Part shown: positions 11,458 to 21,914 of the stretch, piece by piece
How the letters are laid out: every line of letters begins with the position of its first letter
Numbering within the stretch: the first letter of the stretch is position 1
Assembly (NCBI GenBank): GCA_028751875.1
Contig: CM054154.1
Span: 58,593,905-58,657,904, forward strand
DNA length: 64,000 nt
From: Rapana venosa
Lineage: Eukaryota > Mollusca > Gastropoda > Neogastropoda > Muricidae
Direction: 5' to 3'
Translations under genes and position numbers: made by a program
The notes under the pieces: generated by a model
Databases searched by the model: none
What the model saw: the letters and a program-made list of their open reading frames with translations, nothing else
Told to the model about the DNA's origin: nothing

Positions 11458-12663
11458 CCCATTCCTATCATCACAATCATCCACCACAAGCAACAACAAT
11501 CATCACCATCACACACATCACACACAATCAATCACAACAATCATCAATCAATCACATCAATATCACAATCAAACAATCACTATCACTATCACAACAATCA
11601 ATCACACACAAACACAAGCACACACATCACATCACACACAACTACACCACACACATCCTATCACTATTTTCCCCCAATCAAACCATCACAACACACACAC
11701 ACAATTCAAAACCACACAAAAATACACACTAATCAATCATCACACACACACAACCATCAAATCAATCAATCACACCTATCGACATCAATCACAACAACAC
11801 ACAATCACACACTATCACACACCAATCAACCTATCATCAATCAATCCAATCAACATCACACATCACACCCACACACATATCACATACATCATCACTATCA
11901 CAATCACCACAATCAATCATCACACACCAAACACAATCCACACTATCACAATCACACAATCACACACAACAAACAACAACAGCAGTCAGACAAACAATCA
12001 TGTCCTATCACATCACACCAATCACATCACACACATCTCACCAATCATCACACACACATCCCAATCAATCATCAACATCACAATCACAACACACACACAC
12101 AAAACAACTATCAAATCAAATCCGTCATACACAACAATCTACACACACACATCACACACAACACATCACCACACACTATCACACACACAATCACACATCA
12201 CACAATCACCCACTACAATGTCATCACACAATCAAAATCAATCATATCACAATCACAACACATCACATCACCCACACAAATCAAACATCAAATCGAATCC
12301 AACACAACAACAACACACACACACAATCCACACACACATCACACTATCACAAGCCATCACCACACACAACAACACAATCATCCATCACACATCAACACAC
12401 AATCCACACACTCTCTCCCACACCCATCACACACCACCTTCAACACCACAACCAACCAATCACAACACACAAAAAACACACACACCACTCAAATCAATCA
12501 AAATCACACCACATCAACGAATCATAATCAAACATCAACACAAATCAACACACACACACACACAACCAAACACACACAACAACCCCACTCCCATTAATCC
12601 CACAAAAACAACACCAAAACAAAACCCCATCCAAAAACACACAATCCCTCAAAATCACACCCG
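11458..12663 (+). repeat. C/A/T-only satellite-like expansion in the LINE A 3' region
   Basis: About 1.2 kb built of CACA, ATCA and AACA words with almost no G on the plus strand. It starts right after the LINE coding end and stops just before the LINE 3'-UTR tail (TTTGACTTGAAATTTT). Related copies C and D have only a short GT-containing stretch here. Long His/Thr-rich translations are composition artefacts. Confidence 0.85.
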
Positions 12664-12900
12664 CTAAAGTACTATGACCTAAGTGAGTGTATGTGCTTTT
12701 GAAAAATATTTGACTTGAAATTTTATTTCAAGATTTTTGTCTTGCAGCGCACCCAAGCTTGTAAATATCTGTTTGTTTAAACTATTGATTATAAATCATT
12801 GATTGCATGATTGTGTAAGATTAGGTTGAATGCATGCGCTTTGATTTGTCTTTGCAAGATATAGCGCTATATAAGTTCCATTTATTATTATATTATTATG

Positions 12901-14019
12901 AAAAAATTCATCACCCACACCTGCCAGTCTTGCTAAGTTAGGTAGCGGCAGCACTGCGCATTTCTACCACGCACCTTAGCAAAATGTGATTCAGTTACTG
13001 TCTTCAAACACTTCTAACTCGACTTCTACTGCACCATTATGATTTTTATGCATATGAGAATAAAGAGAAAAGATTGATCTTTCATTACATTGTTCTGTTT
13101 TTATTGTATGAGTGGAGGTATGAATGTACGCGAAGCCGTAAAATCGCGAAAAAAGGCCGAAAAAATGGCCCAAAATGGCAGTTCTCCAGCGATACGTGGA
13201 AATTCAAGTGTTGTAGAAACTATCGCCGCGGCCTCGCTCCTTGCGCAACCAAATCATTATTAAATGATAACGAATAGAAAGATGAAAGTTTGCACTTATA
13301 ATTGAAGGTACTCATTGACTAAACGATAAAAATTTCGTCATCGAAAAATGCAATTAAAAAGTTCAAATAAATACTTGGATATTTCCTTTGAACAAAGCCA
13401 AGCCAAGCGGGGTAGCAATCGAAAGCTTAGCACAATCAGCTCCACGAATACAACCATCATTAGCACAAGCGGGCTTCAGGGAGTAGGCCGCGTCACTTTT
13501 TAAAACACCTCCGATTGGGCGGGGGGCCAGTTTGACCCAGAGGCGAGTTTTTGAGCAATGGCTTCGGGCGATGTGCAAACCGATGCGTCGAATTTGACGA
13601 AACTGCGGGTGGGCCACAAAAAACACGTCACTAATCCCTTATAGACTTATACAAACAATTACTAAGTCTTTCTTGCATCGAATCCAATTAGTTTGAGCTT
13701 GTTTTTATGATTATTTGTTGATTTTGATTTGAAGTGGCAACATTTGGCCGAGTTCATGCGAAAAAACCGGTTGAATTATTACACAGCGTGTCCACGGTCA
13801 CTACCACTTAGATCAAAATTTAAGTGACTTTCTCATAAGTATACAATCGATGGCTAGAATAATGCCCTTTAGACTTATCTAATTTTTTTTAGAAAGCCTA
13901 ATTACATTTAGATTTTAAACTTATTCTTTTTCTGTACCTGGTACACTACTACGGAATAACTCCGCGTAATTCAGAAAAGTCGTCTGCTGCGAACGTTCGC
14001 GTTCCGATCAGAATGTTGT
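12901..14019. other. No gene; one short LINE-like fragment
   Basis: AAAAATTCATCACCCA at 12,902-12,917 repeats a string at 10,810-10,826 of LINE A, so about 60 bp may be another scrap of that group. The rest, including GC-richer DNA at 13.1-13.6 kb, shows nothing I recognise. Confidence 0.45.
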
Positions 14020-14340
14020 GTGGTGCGTGCGTGAGCGTGCGCGCACCACAAGTGCGTGTGTGGATATAATCATTATTAATTTATGACACAGTTCAGACTG
14101 ATGAAATCAATGAGTCAATGGAAGTAAAGATAAAGTGGTATGCGCTTTAGAAACGTGTGCGTGCGTCAATGTGCATGTGTTGTGATAATATTAGACAGTT
14201 CAGACCAATGAATCATTGATTCAATGAAAGAAAGAAAAAGTGTATGCGCTTAGAAACGTGCGCGTGCGTTACTGCTGTGTGTGGTGTGATAATATTAAGA
14301 CATTCAGACAGATGAAATCAATGATTCAATGAACTGATAG
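14020..14340 (+). repeat. Three-copy tandem repeat, unit about 105-130 bp
   Basis: Three successive blocks share GTGCGTGCGT, ATAAT.ATTA, AGACA.TTCAGAC..ATGAA, TCA.TGA.TCAATG and, in the first two, TATGCGCTT.AGAAACGT. Length varies through small indels. It is followed at 14,441-14,457 by a poly-A tract. Confidence 0.75.
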
Positions 14341-14759
14341 TAAATATAAAAGGTAAGTCAAACTAAGTGGCTTAGAAATAGTTGCATTATACATAAAATA
14401 CACAAAAGAATGACAGTACCTTTAAATAAAACAAGACTTAAAAAAAAAAAAAAAAAACACCCTCAAAACACAATTCAATCTATTCAGTCTTAGTATCTAC
14501 AGTAATTCAGAGATCGGTGATTAGTTACCAGACTACTGAAACTAGTCACCTACATGCAGCATCGCGCGAACACACACACACACTATTGTCATTCATTCAC
14601 ATACTCATACTGCATTATATTATAAGTGACCAATATTTTTTACATTTCAAGGTGATACCTATTGCTGATCTGAAAAAGCATTTTATTGTTCAAGGCTTAA
14701 ACTGAAACGCTTTTGCATAAATCCGTGTGTGAGCCCCAAGCACAGATTAAAGACTATGA

Positions 14760-15420
14760 TAGAGAGCAGTGCAATGAGCAGCAGAAAGAATAAATCTGTC
14801 AACATCGTTCAGAATCTGATATTCGACGGTTACCTGCAGACTGAAGTCCATTTTATTGATGAAGATGTAGGGCAATCTTCTAAGGAGATTGGGCTAACTC
14901 CAATCTAATTTGAGAGATTACTCAATTGATTGTCGATGTTTCTCACCCTGCAATGACGTACTTTGAGCGGAAAATTTAGACAAAGAAAACATCTTTTCAA
15001 GCTTCACCAGTGGCTCAACAAACTACCAAATTCAGAACCTGAGATCTGGAAAAGGATGATGTTTGCTACGAATTTGCAACTTTCAAAATTGGGGAAATAG
15101 TTTGCTATCTATTATGATGATGACTTTTACATCTGTGAAGTCATCAAAATAATGGATGAGACCAAAGCAAACATCAACTTCAGGAAAAACCAGGGTACTG
15201 AGTAGAGGAGACTAGTATTTTCAGATGGTCAAGATACATCCTGAATTTACACACAATCTCTTCCTAGAGTTATTGTTGCTGGATCATTGGAAACTTGCAC
15301 CATCATTATCATCTGAAGCATCCTTTGTTGATGAACTAGCCAACAGACTTGAAAGAAGATTATGAGGGCATTCAAAAACAGTTCAAAATAATTAGTAATG
15401 CGCCTCCTCAGTCCTACAAA
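14760..15420 (+). pseudogene. Possible dead coding remnant with a Tudor-like string
   Basis: Unassigned region with short broken frames. About 15,105-15,205 reads AIYYDDDFYICEVIKIMDET then KANINFRKNQGTE before a stop. The pattern of a YYDD.FYIG-V strand pair recalls Tudor/SH3-like folds found near transposase-derived genes. Upstream frames (FIDEDVGQSSKEIG; VHFIDED) are plausible parts of the same unit, but stops interrupt them. I cannot name a family; it may be chance. Confidence 0.25.
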
Positions 15421-15429
15421 CACCCCCAA

Positions 15430-16168
15430 TCGTTTAAAATGGGAACTTATGTGTTTGTTTTGTGCTTTTGATCTTTTTGGCTGTTAATTGTTCAACCAGC
15501 TGGAGGGGTCCACACAGAATGTTCTGTTTGTTTTGTGTTTTATTCTTATTTGTTGTTGTTGCTTTGTTCCGCACCTGGAATCACAGTGAGATTATGATTC
15601 AAGTACACCTGGGTGTTTGTGTAATTACTGTTTTAAGAACCTCCAATTATGCAGCCAACTTGACCTTCAGAGACATTTTTTGTTTATTGTTTGTTTTTCC
15701 AAATTCATGGTTTTGCTGGGTTTTTCCCTTATGGTTTAAAGCCATGCAAGCACACACACACACACGCACGCACGCATTGCACCATGCCTGCACCTACAAC
15801 TACAGACAAAATAATGCCAAAAACAGTGCATTTTTGCAGGGAACTGACTTCAAACAAAGTGTTTTTATCTAAAAGTAACTTTGATATCCATGTAGTCCAG
15901 AATTGTTTGCAGGTTCCTGTCGGGTCCATCATTTCAACAAAAATTATGGTTACATAACACATTAAACCAATTTTTTCTTCCCCATTACAAATTTTTAAAT
16001 ACAAATAATGTCACCCTATAGAATACAATATAAATACTATTATCTCCAAATTTGAAGTACATTGGTTCATTCATTCAAAATTATGACTATTTTTGTAATT
16101 TTCTAAATGAGCCTTCCGCAACTGGTCATTTTGGCCTTTTTTCTCCAACTTTGAGGTAAAATACGCTG
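15430..16168. other. No gene recognised
   Basis: AT-rich sequence with a short CA tract at 15,750-15,775 and nothing else assignable. Confidence 0.5.
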
Positions 16169-16170
16169 TT

Positions 16171-16201
<31 letters not shown>

Positions 16202-16354
16202 GGGGGGGTACAAAGAAGGACAGAAAAGGGAAAATTTAAAAGCATATCATTTTCAGGAGTGGAATTGGTTTCCAGTGTTGAATTCTAGGATTTCCATAAA
16301 AAAAAGAAAAAAAAGGGCCCCAAAGCCCCCTAAAATGAAAAAAAGGGGGCATGC

Positions 16355-16388
<34 letters not shown>
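16169..16388. repeat. T-run/G-run and C-run flanking the duplication
   Basis: T10 joins a G-run (to 16,208); 150 bp later there is a 32-bp C-run at 16,357-16,388. The window's own first 16 bases are the same C-run, so copy 1 of the duplication probably has a similar left flank outside the window. Confidence 0.9.
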
Positions 16389-16588
16389 TGCATAAAAAAG
16401 GAAACTAGTAGTAGATGCTTACAGTACCCACAGTACTCTTACTTTCTGCTATTTTTTCAAGAAGATCAGGACAAAACAAACAGGGCAGATACTAGGCAAA
16501 AAAAAAGGATTAAATTTTCACCTTATGATTTTATCTGTAGTAGACATTTGTGACCACAGCAGAGGGGGGGGGGGGGGGGGGGGGGGGG

Positions 16589-16669
<81 letters not shown>

Positions 16670-17113
16670 GGGGGGTATAGAGGAGAGAAAGAGAAAGAGA
16701 GCAAGGAGGAGGGAGGGGGAGGGAGGGAGAGAGAAGAGAGAGAGAGAGAGAGGGAGAGAGAGAGAGACGAGGGGGGGGAGAGACAGACAAGACAAGACAC
16801 AGAGAGAGAGAAGTCAAAGTCAAATTTGTATTTCCACAGAGTTGGGGAGATAGATTTAGATGTAGACGAGAAGAGAGATAAAAGCCAACATCAAAGTCTT
16901 TTTTCCCTAGATAGTGTAGTGAGAGAGAGAGAGGCCAAATTTGTATTTCCAGATTCAGAGAGATAGATCTAGATCTAGGTGTAAATGGTAAGTTAAAGCC
17001 AGTGGAGTCGGCACTGATGTTAACTCCTGAGGAAAAAATCCTCTCGAACAGGAATCAAACAGGGGTCAGCAGATCACAAACAAATCACACTAACCACCAG
17101 GCTATCCTGTCCT

Positions 17114-17191
<78 letters not shown>

Positions 17192-18230
17192 GGGGGGGGG
17201 TCAAATTAGTATTGTCCACATTCAAGAGAAGAACTAGATTTTTAGGATGAAGTTAAAGTCAATGTCCAAAGTCTTTTCTACCCCACTCCCCTCCCCTTTT
17301 TTTAATTAATTTTTTGTTTTAAAGATGGTACATTGAAAGAGATCAAGAGGAGAGAGAGAGAGAGAGAGAGGAAGAGAGAGAGAGGAGAGAGAGAGAGAGG
17401 TGAGAGTCAGAGTTGCCAAACTGATGGAAAGGTCTTTCTGAAGAGATTCATCGGGTACCGCCTCCTGGTGATTAGCAGTGTTTCTGCATGCTGCTTGATT
17501 AACCATAGCACAAACCCCCGAGGTCAACACCGTAACATTCCTCACACAACTTAGGACTGGCAATGGAATAATTTTGACAACTTATCCATAGACGAATACA
17601 CAAAAAAAATTCTTAAATATATTATGCTATCATTTTTACTGCAGAAATAATTATTTCCCTGCATTCCTGTCATAAAATAAAGTAAAACACTGGCCAGGCA
17701 ATTTTTGCATTCATGCAGTTTGTTTACAACAACAACAAAATAATTAACCGATAGAACCCATCACTTTTTGCCCCATCGGTATGGCATCCACGATCTCTTC
17801 TACTAAACTTGCGAATAAACAACCAGCTTGTAGCCACTCTGCCCCTCTGCTTGATCAGTCTTAACAATATTCAAATGGAAAAAGCCTTTAAATCTGCTCT
17901 ATATGGCATTCCAAATCCTCTCTTAGCACACATCCCAACCATTGCCCATAACCAAATTTATTTAGCAAACTGAAAATTCATAATTTGCATAAAACCTCAC
18001 TGATTTGGACACAGTAAAGTGCAAACAACATGGCCGCTTCTTGTTCGCGCAAAGCAGCAACTCTCACGAGAATCTTGTTTATGGTAAACAACAATGTGGC
18101 TCACCATAGTAAGTACATTTTGAGGGAGCGGCTTATTTGGCATTTGCAGGAAAACTGGGGGGGGGGGGGGGGGGGGGATTACGAACTGGGTCTTATATTT
18201 ACCAGTGCATTTGTGGGGCGGTTGCAGTGC
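16373..18230. repeat. Direct duplication, copy 2
   Basis: Near-identical partner of 1-1,858. It is preceded by a 32-bp C-run (16,357-16,388) and by T10 plus G-run at 16,169-16,208. Both copies end GGTTGCAGTG; copy 2 then enters LINE sequence (CTGCAGATACCTTGTGC), while copy 1 enters unrelated DNA. Confidence 0.95.
17012..17113 (-). repeat. tRNA-derived SINE remnant (duplicate copy)
   Basis: Same as the remnant at 640-741, carried by the 16.4-kb offset duplication: A-box-like TAGCCTGGTGGTTAG and degenerate B box on the minus strand. Confidence 0.5.
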
Positions 18231-18266
18231 TGCAGATACCTTGTGCTTTCAAACACCCAGATTTAA
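18228..18266 (+). mobile_element. LINE copy E, left scrap up to TTAA
   Basis: CTGCAGATACCTTGTGCTT matches the C-terminal coding region of LINE A (11,239-11,258) and C (31,731-31,750). It runs to TTTAA, where a TTAA-flanked element begins. The matching LINE sequence resumes at 19,727. Confidence 0.6.
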
Positions 18267-18974
18267 ACCTCTTGTCCCCGATCCGGCCGCAGCCGACAGT
18301 AACGGAGGCTGCCGCTAGATTCCAATACGACCGCAGCTGACAGTTGGTGCTGCCCACGTGGGCAGTACTTTTCCATCACACACAGACCTCGTGGTTTTCA
18401 CACTATGTGTCTGAAAATTGGTGGGGCGATGCAGGGAGGGTGTCAGTGATAAATTTAGACTACTAACATGCGTGCAGTGGGGAGGGAAGGAAGAAATAAC
18501 AGCCAGCAACCGGAATGCTTTTCAATGGTGCAGCGTGACAAAAAAAAAAGGCGTTTTCTTTAGTAGCAGACGATTCATCGGATTAGCAAGACGATAAATT
18601 GAATGTTATTGTCTTGGAGGTAGAAACATTTGAACGAGAATTGTTAAGTGAGTCCGATATTAAACGATTACGAGGAAGAGGAGGAAGGAAATGCTGCAGT
18701 TAGGGAGAAGAGTGAGCCAGAAAATAAGTGCTACAGGGCACATTCCTGACCTGTGCTACACACACGGACTGTGGAGAAATTTGACCTCCCGGCCGGTCCT
18801 AGGCATAGACGCCTGAAAACGATGCCTTTTGACTTTTCTCATTATTACCACACTTTTGCTTTGAAACTGCAATGGCAGAAACGAACAGATATACCGATAA
18901 TGAAAATAGCAAGAAGGAAAATAAAATAGGTCTCCGGTCTGCCAAGGTTCGACAGGTGAGAGCAATGGGTACAC

Positions 18975-19005
<31 letters not shown>

Positions 19006-19722
19006 ACATCAATAATTTGTGCTTTTTGTGATGTGATGTGACCCTGTGCCACCACTACGACTACTTTAGAGACTACCAACATTAAAATTTTGTAGGGTTA
19101 CAGAAGTTCTGTGTTGTTTCGAATTTGTCACACCTGTGCTGTGACACTGGTGACAGTCATGTACAATAATACACTTCAGTACACTTAACAAACATGTGGT
19201 AGCACACGCAGATATGAACTGCAGTATAAAGGTCACATGTTGATTGAATATGACTTGTTTTCAAAAGAAAAAATAGTTAAACAAAACTTCTGTCTCCTCA
19301 AGACATACCATAAAACAACAGGTGCTATGGGGACAATGTGTGACACATCCTTGAAATACTATTGCACATAACTATTGGTAAACACATCAGCTGGGTATCA
19401 CTTCCTTATTCGACACTAACATGCTTTAACTATTGTCAAATCCATACAGGATTTGCTGTTTTATCATATATACCATATTTTTACCTTTGATTGGTGACAA
19501 ATAAGGTGAAATGACAAGACATCTGGTGACCAGACACATAAACTTGTGCCTAAATCCAAGTACAAAGACATACCTAGCTTGTGACAAAATTTCAGCTTGA
19601 TAACTTGTCATGCACACACACAATTGTCTTAGGAGTAAAGTAAGTCAGATGGAGGTAGAAAACCTTCAAAGAATTCAAAATCTACAGGCAGTTTAGCTCT
19701 GTAGAATCCAACAACAAGAGGG
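18267..19722. mobile_element. piggyBac-like non-autonomous DNA element, copy 1
   Basis: 1,456 bp between two TTAA tetranucleotides (18,263-18,266 and 19,723-19,726). Ends are inverted: ACCTCTTGT at the left and ACAAGAGGG at the right, so after TTAA both read CCTCTTGT inward. TTAA target duplication plus CCC-type termini is typical of the piggyBac superfamily (family knowledge). No transposase frame was found, so it would need an active relative. A second copy is at 46,533-47,972. Internal landmarks include a C-run/CA tract (18,975-19,007). LINE copy C shows the unoccupied equivalent of this insertion site. Confidence 0.75.
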
Positions 19723-19726
19723 TTAA

Positions 19727-19865
19727 ACAAACCACTGTTGGCCGTCACTCTTTCTCTGTTTCCAGTCCGCCACATGGAACAACCTCCCTCTTCCACTTCG
19801 CCAAAAGCCTTCATTTGATTCTTTCAAATCTTGCCTCAAAACGCACTTATTTTCTGCTTGAAATA
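19727..19865 (+). mobile_element. LINE copy E, C-terminal coding fragment
   Basis: CCACTGTTGGCCGTCACTC starts a stretch reading GRHSFSVSSP, then after a one-base shift TWNNLPLPLRQKPSFDSFKS and CLKTHLFSA. This is the conserved C-terminal region of CR1/L2-group LINE proteins, equivalent to 11,283-11,400 in copy A. It is separated from its left scrap by the piggyBac-like element. Confidence 0.75.
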
Positions 19866-21780
19866 GGTAGCCGCAGCCAAAATTTTATATAGCATTTGTG
19901 TACATAAAAATGGTATTTTTGAAAAGAACTTTTAAAAACAAACACAACAAAAAAAGAATTATGTCTCTATCTCTATTTTTTTCAAAATTTATGGGTGTCT
20001 AAAGATGGTGGTACATTTTTCGGCCATTTTAACTGTATGGAAGCCTTATTTGGAAAGGACCTGTTGTGGAAAGCACTACAATCACACCCATAAAAATTTC
20101 AACATACAATGTCTATAATACTAATAATACCTACAAAAAGAATCAGCTCTCTATCTTGAAGGGGAAAAAAGATATACTTTGTTAAAATTGCCTCATCGTG
20201 TGATTGGCGGTTCACTCAAAATGCATGATAAGCCATGTTTGAGGTCCAACAGGTTGGATAACATAGCATCTTATGGCTACATTTTTACATTGCTTAAAAG
20301 ATATGCATACATAGATTATGTCCAATTTTTTCTAGGGCTATACTAGACCAAATGTTTCAAATATTGGGGTCCACTTTTGCCAAAAACCCTAAAATGCCCT
20401 GCGACGGACCAAAAAGACAGTACATGGTAGATTTTCATTAATAACTTTTGAACCTGTATAGATATTGACTTGGAATTTGGTGGTGTAAAATATGGTTGTA
20501 TATGCTATTCAAAAATACATTTATTGATTTTTTTCATCAATTACATAATGTGTTTTCAGATTCAAAATGGCCGCCAAGTGGCTAAATATGTGGTGAACAT
20601 TTAAGTGAAATGTTGTGAAATAGTTTTTGTGAAAACATGCTTAGAAAAGAAACAAAAATCATTTTAACTCATATTTTAATGATTAATCAGATTAACAATC
20701 CCTATTTTAATGATTAATCACTTTGCATGCATTTCATATGTTGTGATATATCATCCTGAGAACCAGCTTCACTAATGCCTAATTACAGGTGGTAAAGGAG
20801 AGGACAGGTTCATGCCAGGATGGGGCAGCTCAGTGCTCCTTCACTAAACTTGTGAACCTCTGATGTCAGAGAACTAGGCTGGTGTAAATTTGATGCTACA
20901 GTGTTAGAGGACACTAAGGATACAGAAGCGCAAGAAGCCAAATCACTTGAATCAGCCAAAGTCACTCAACCTACTAATGATGAAACACACGTTTGAAGGA
21001 GAAAAGACCACAAAAGCAAAAGTTTATTCCAGCCTTTTTATAATTTTTCTCTGTAGGCAGTTGAAGCCTGCTTTGATGTCTTATTTGTAATTTTTCCCCA
21101 CGTTGTGTAAAGGTGCCTTTTACAATTTCCTGTCTTTTGCTCCCCCCATGGTACATTCATTATGTGTTTTCCTATGCCTTTTTTAAAAAAGCAAAAAAAG
21201 TTTCAAAAGTCCCATGAAGGGGTGCAAAAGCCCCAAAGATGCCCGTTGGTGGTTACAACTTTTCACAAAAACCCTTTAAAAGGGACAAGCTGCCCTAATG
21301 AACTGGCTTGGACAAAAATTTTTCTTTGGGAACCCTTTAAAAACTTTTCTTTCAATTAGTCAAAGACCTGACCCGGGGAGTCGTATACAAAATGAGTTGA
21401 CAGAGAAATGTGGCTGTTTCTCAAGGGCTTCTCACCTTTCTTGTTTTTTAACCAATAACTGAATAAGAGATGCTTGCAAATCTCTGCAACACCCCCTTTG
21501 GATGAAACTTTTTAAGGTTGCCAGAAAAATAGCCCTCAGCTTGTTTATTTGATTTCCATTTCTATGTCGTTTTAAAGAAAAAAAAACTAAAAGGTTATAA
21601 AAAATGTTATGATAGAAAAGAAAAAAAGGGGAGACCCCTATGACAACTAAAAAATCCAACATTCATTCATTTGTGCTAAAGTGGTAAGACTGCTAAAAAT
21701 GTGTCACAGATTGATAAATCATAAAGGTTGAAATAATTTTTTACCTGAAGCAATCGTTTAATTTTTTTTTTATAATGTGT
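19866..21780. other. No gene recognised
   Basis: AT-rich DNA without a recognisable frame. From about 21,170 onward the sequence takes on the homopolymer-heavy character that dominates to 46.5 kb. Confidence 0.5.
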
Positions 21781-21914
21781 TTTGTGTGTGTGGTGTGTGT
21801 GTGTGTGGGTGTGTGTGTGTGTGTGTGGGGGTGTGTGTTTTTGCATACGGGAACCCATCCCCCCCAAAATAATGGAAAAGGGAAATAAAATGGGATGGGG
21901 GGGGGGGGGGGGGG
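21781..21914 (+). repeat. (GT)n microsatellite and G-run
   Basis: GT repeat at 21,783-21,840 and a G-run at 21,897-21,914. Confidence 0.9.

Larger units (their letters stand above)
9785..12900 (+). mobile_element. LINE copy A, right part (reverse transcriptase to 3' end)
   Basis: Resumes exactly where the left part stops: AAFDIIDHSILLSHL, then a WFSSYLTNRYQKVI-like stretch, GVPQGSVLGP (9,959-9,988) and TDDTQ (about 10,070-10,084), followed by 0.4 kb of G-rich DNA. It then continues with YADDSQIH (10,545-10,568), NKLHLNADKTEA (about 10,648-10,684), SLHWLPV (11,102-11,122) and STWNELPL (about 11,315-11,340). Two catalytic-motif-like strings and two KYLG strings (about 10,508 and 10,782) show internal rearrangement. 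The 3' end, AGATATAGCGCTATATAAGT followed by (ATT)n near 12,860-12,897, matches the tails of B, C and D. Broken by stops and frameshifts. Confidence 0.85.

Noticed and set aside
11250..12667. His/Thr/Ser-rich open frames of 149-175 residues
   Set aside because: The DNA lacks G on this strand, so stop codons TAG and TGA cannot occur; openness is a composition effect.
13363..13626. Minus-strand 87-residue frame in GC-richer DNA
   Set aside because: No recognisable domain, no splice support, and the overlap with unremarkable sequence gives no reason to call a gene.
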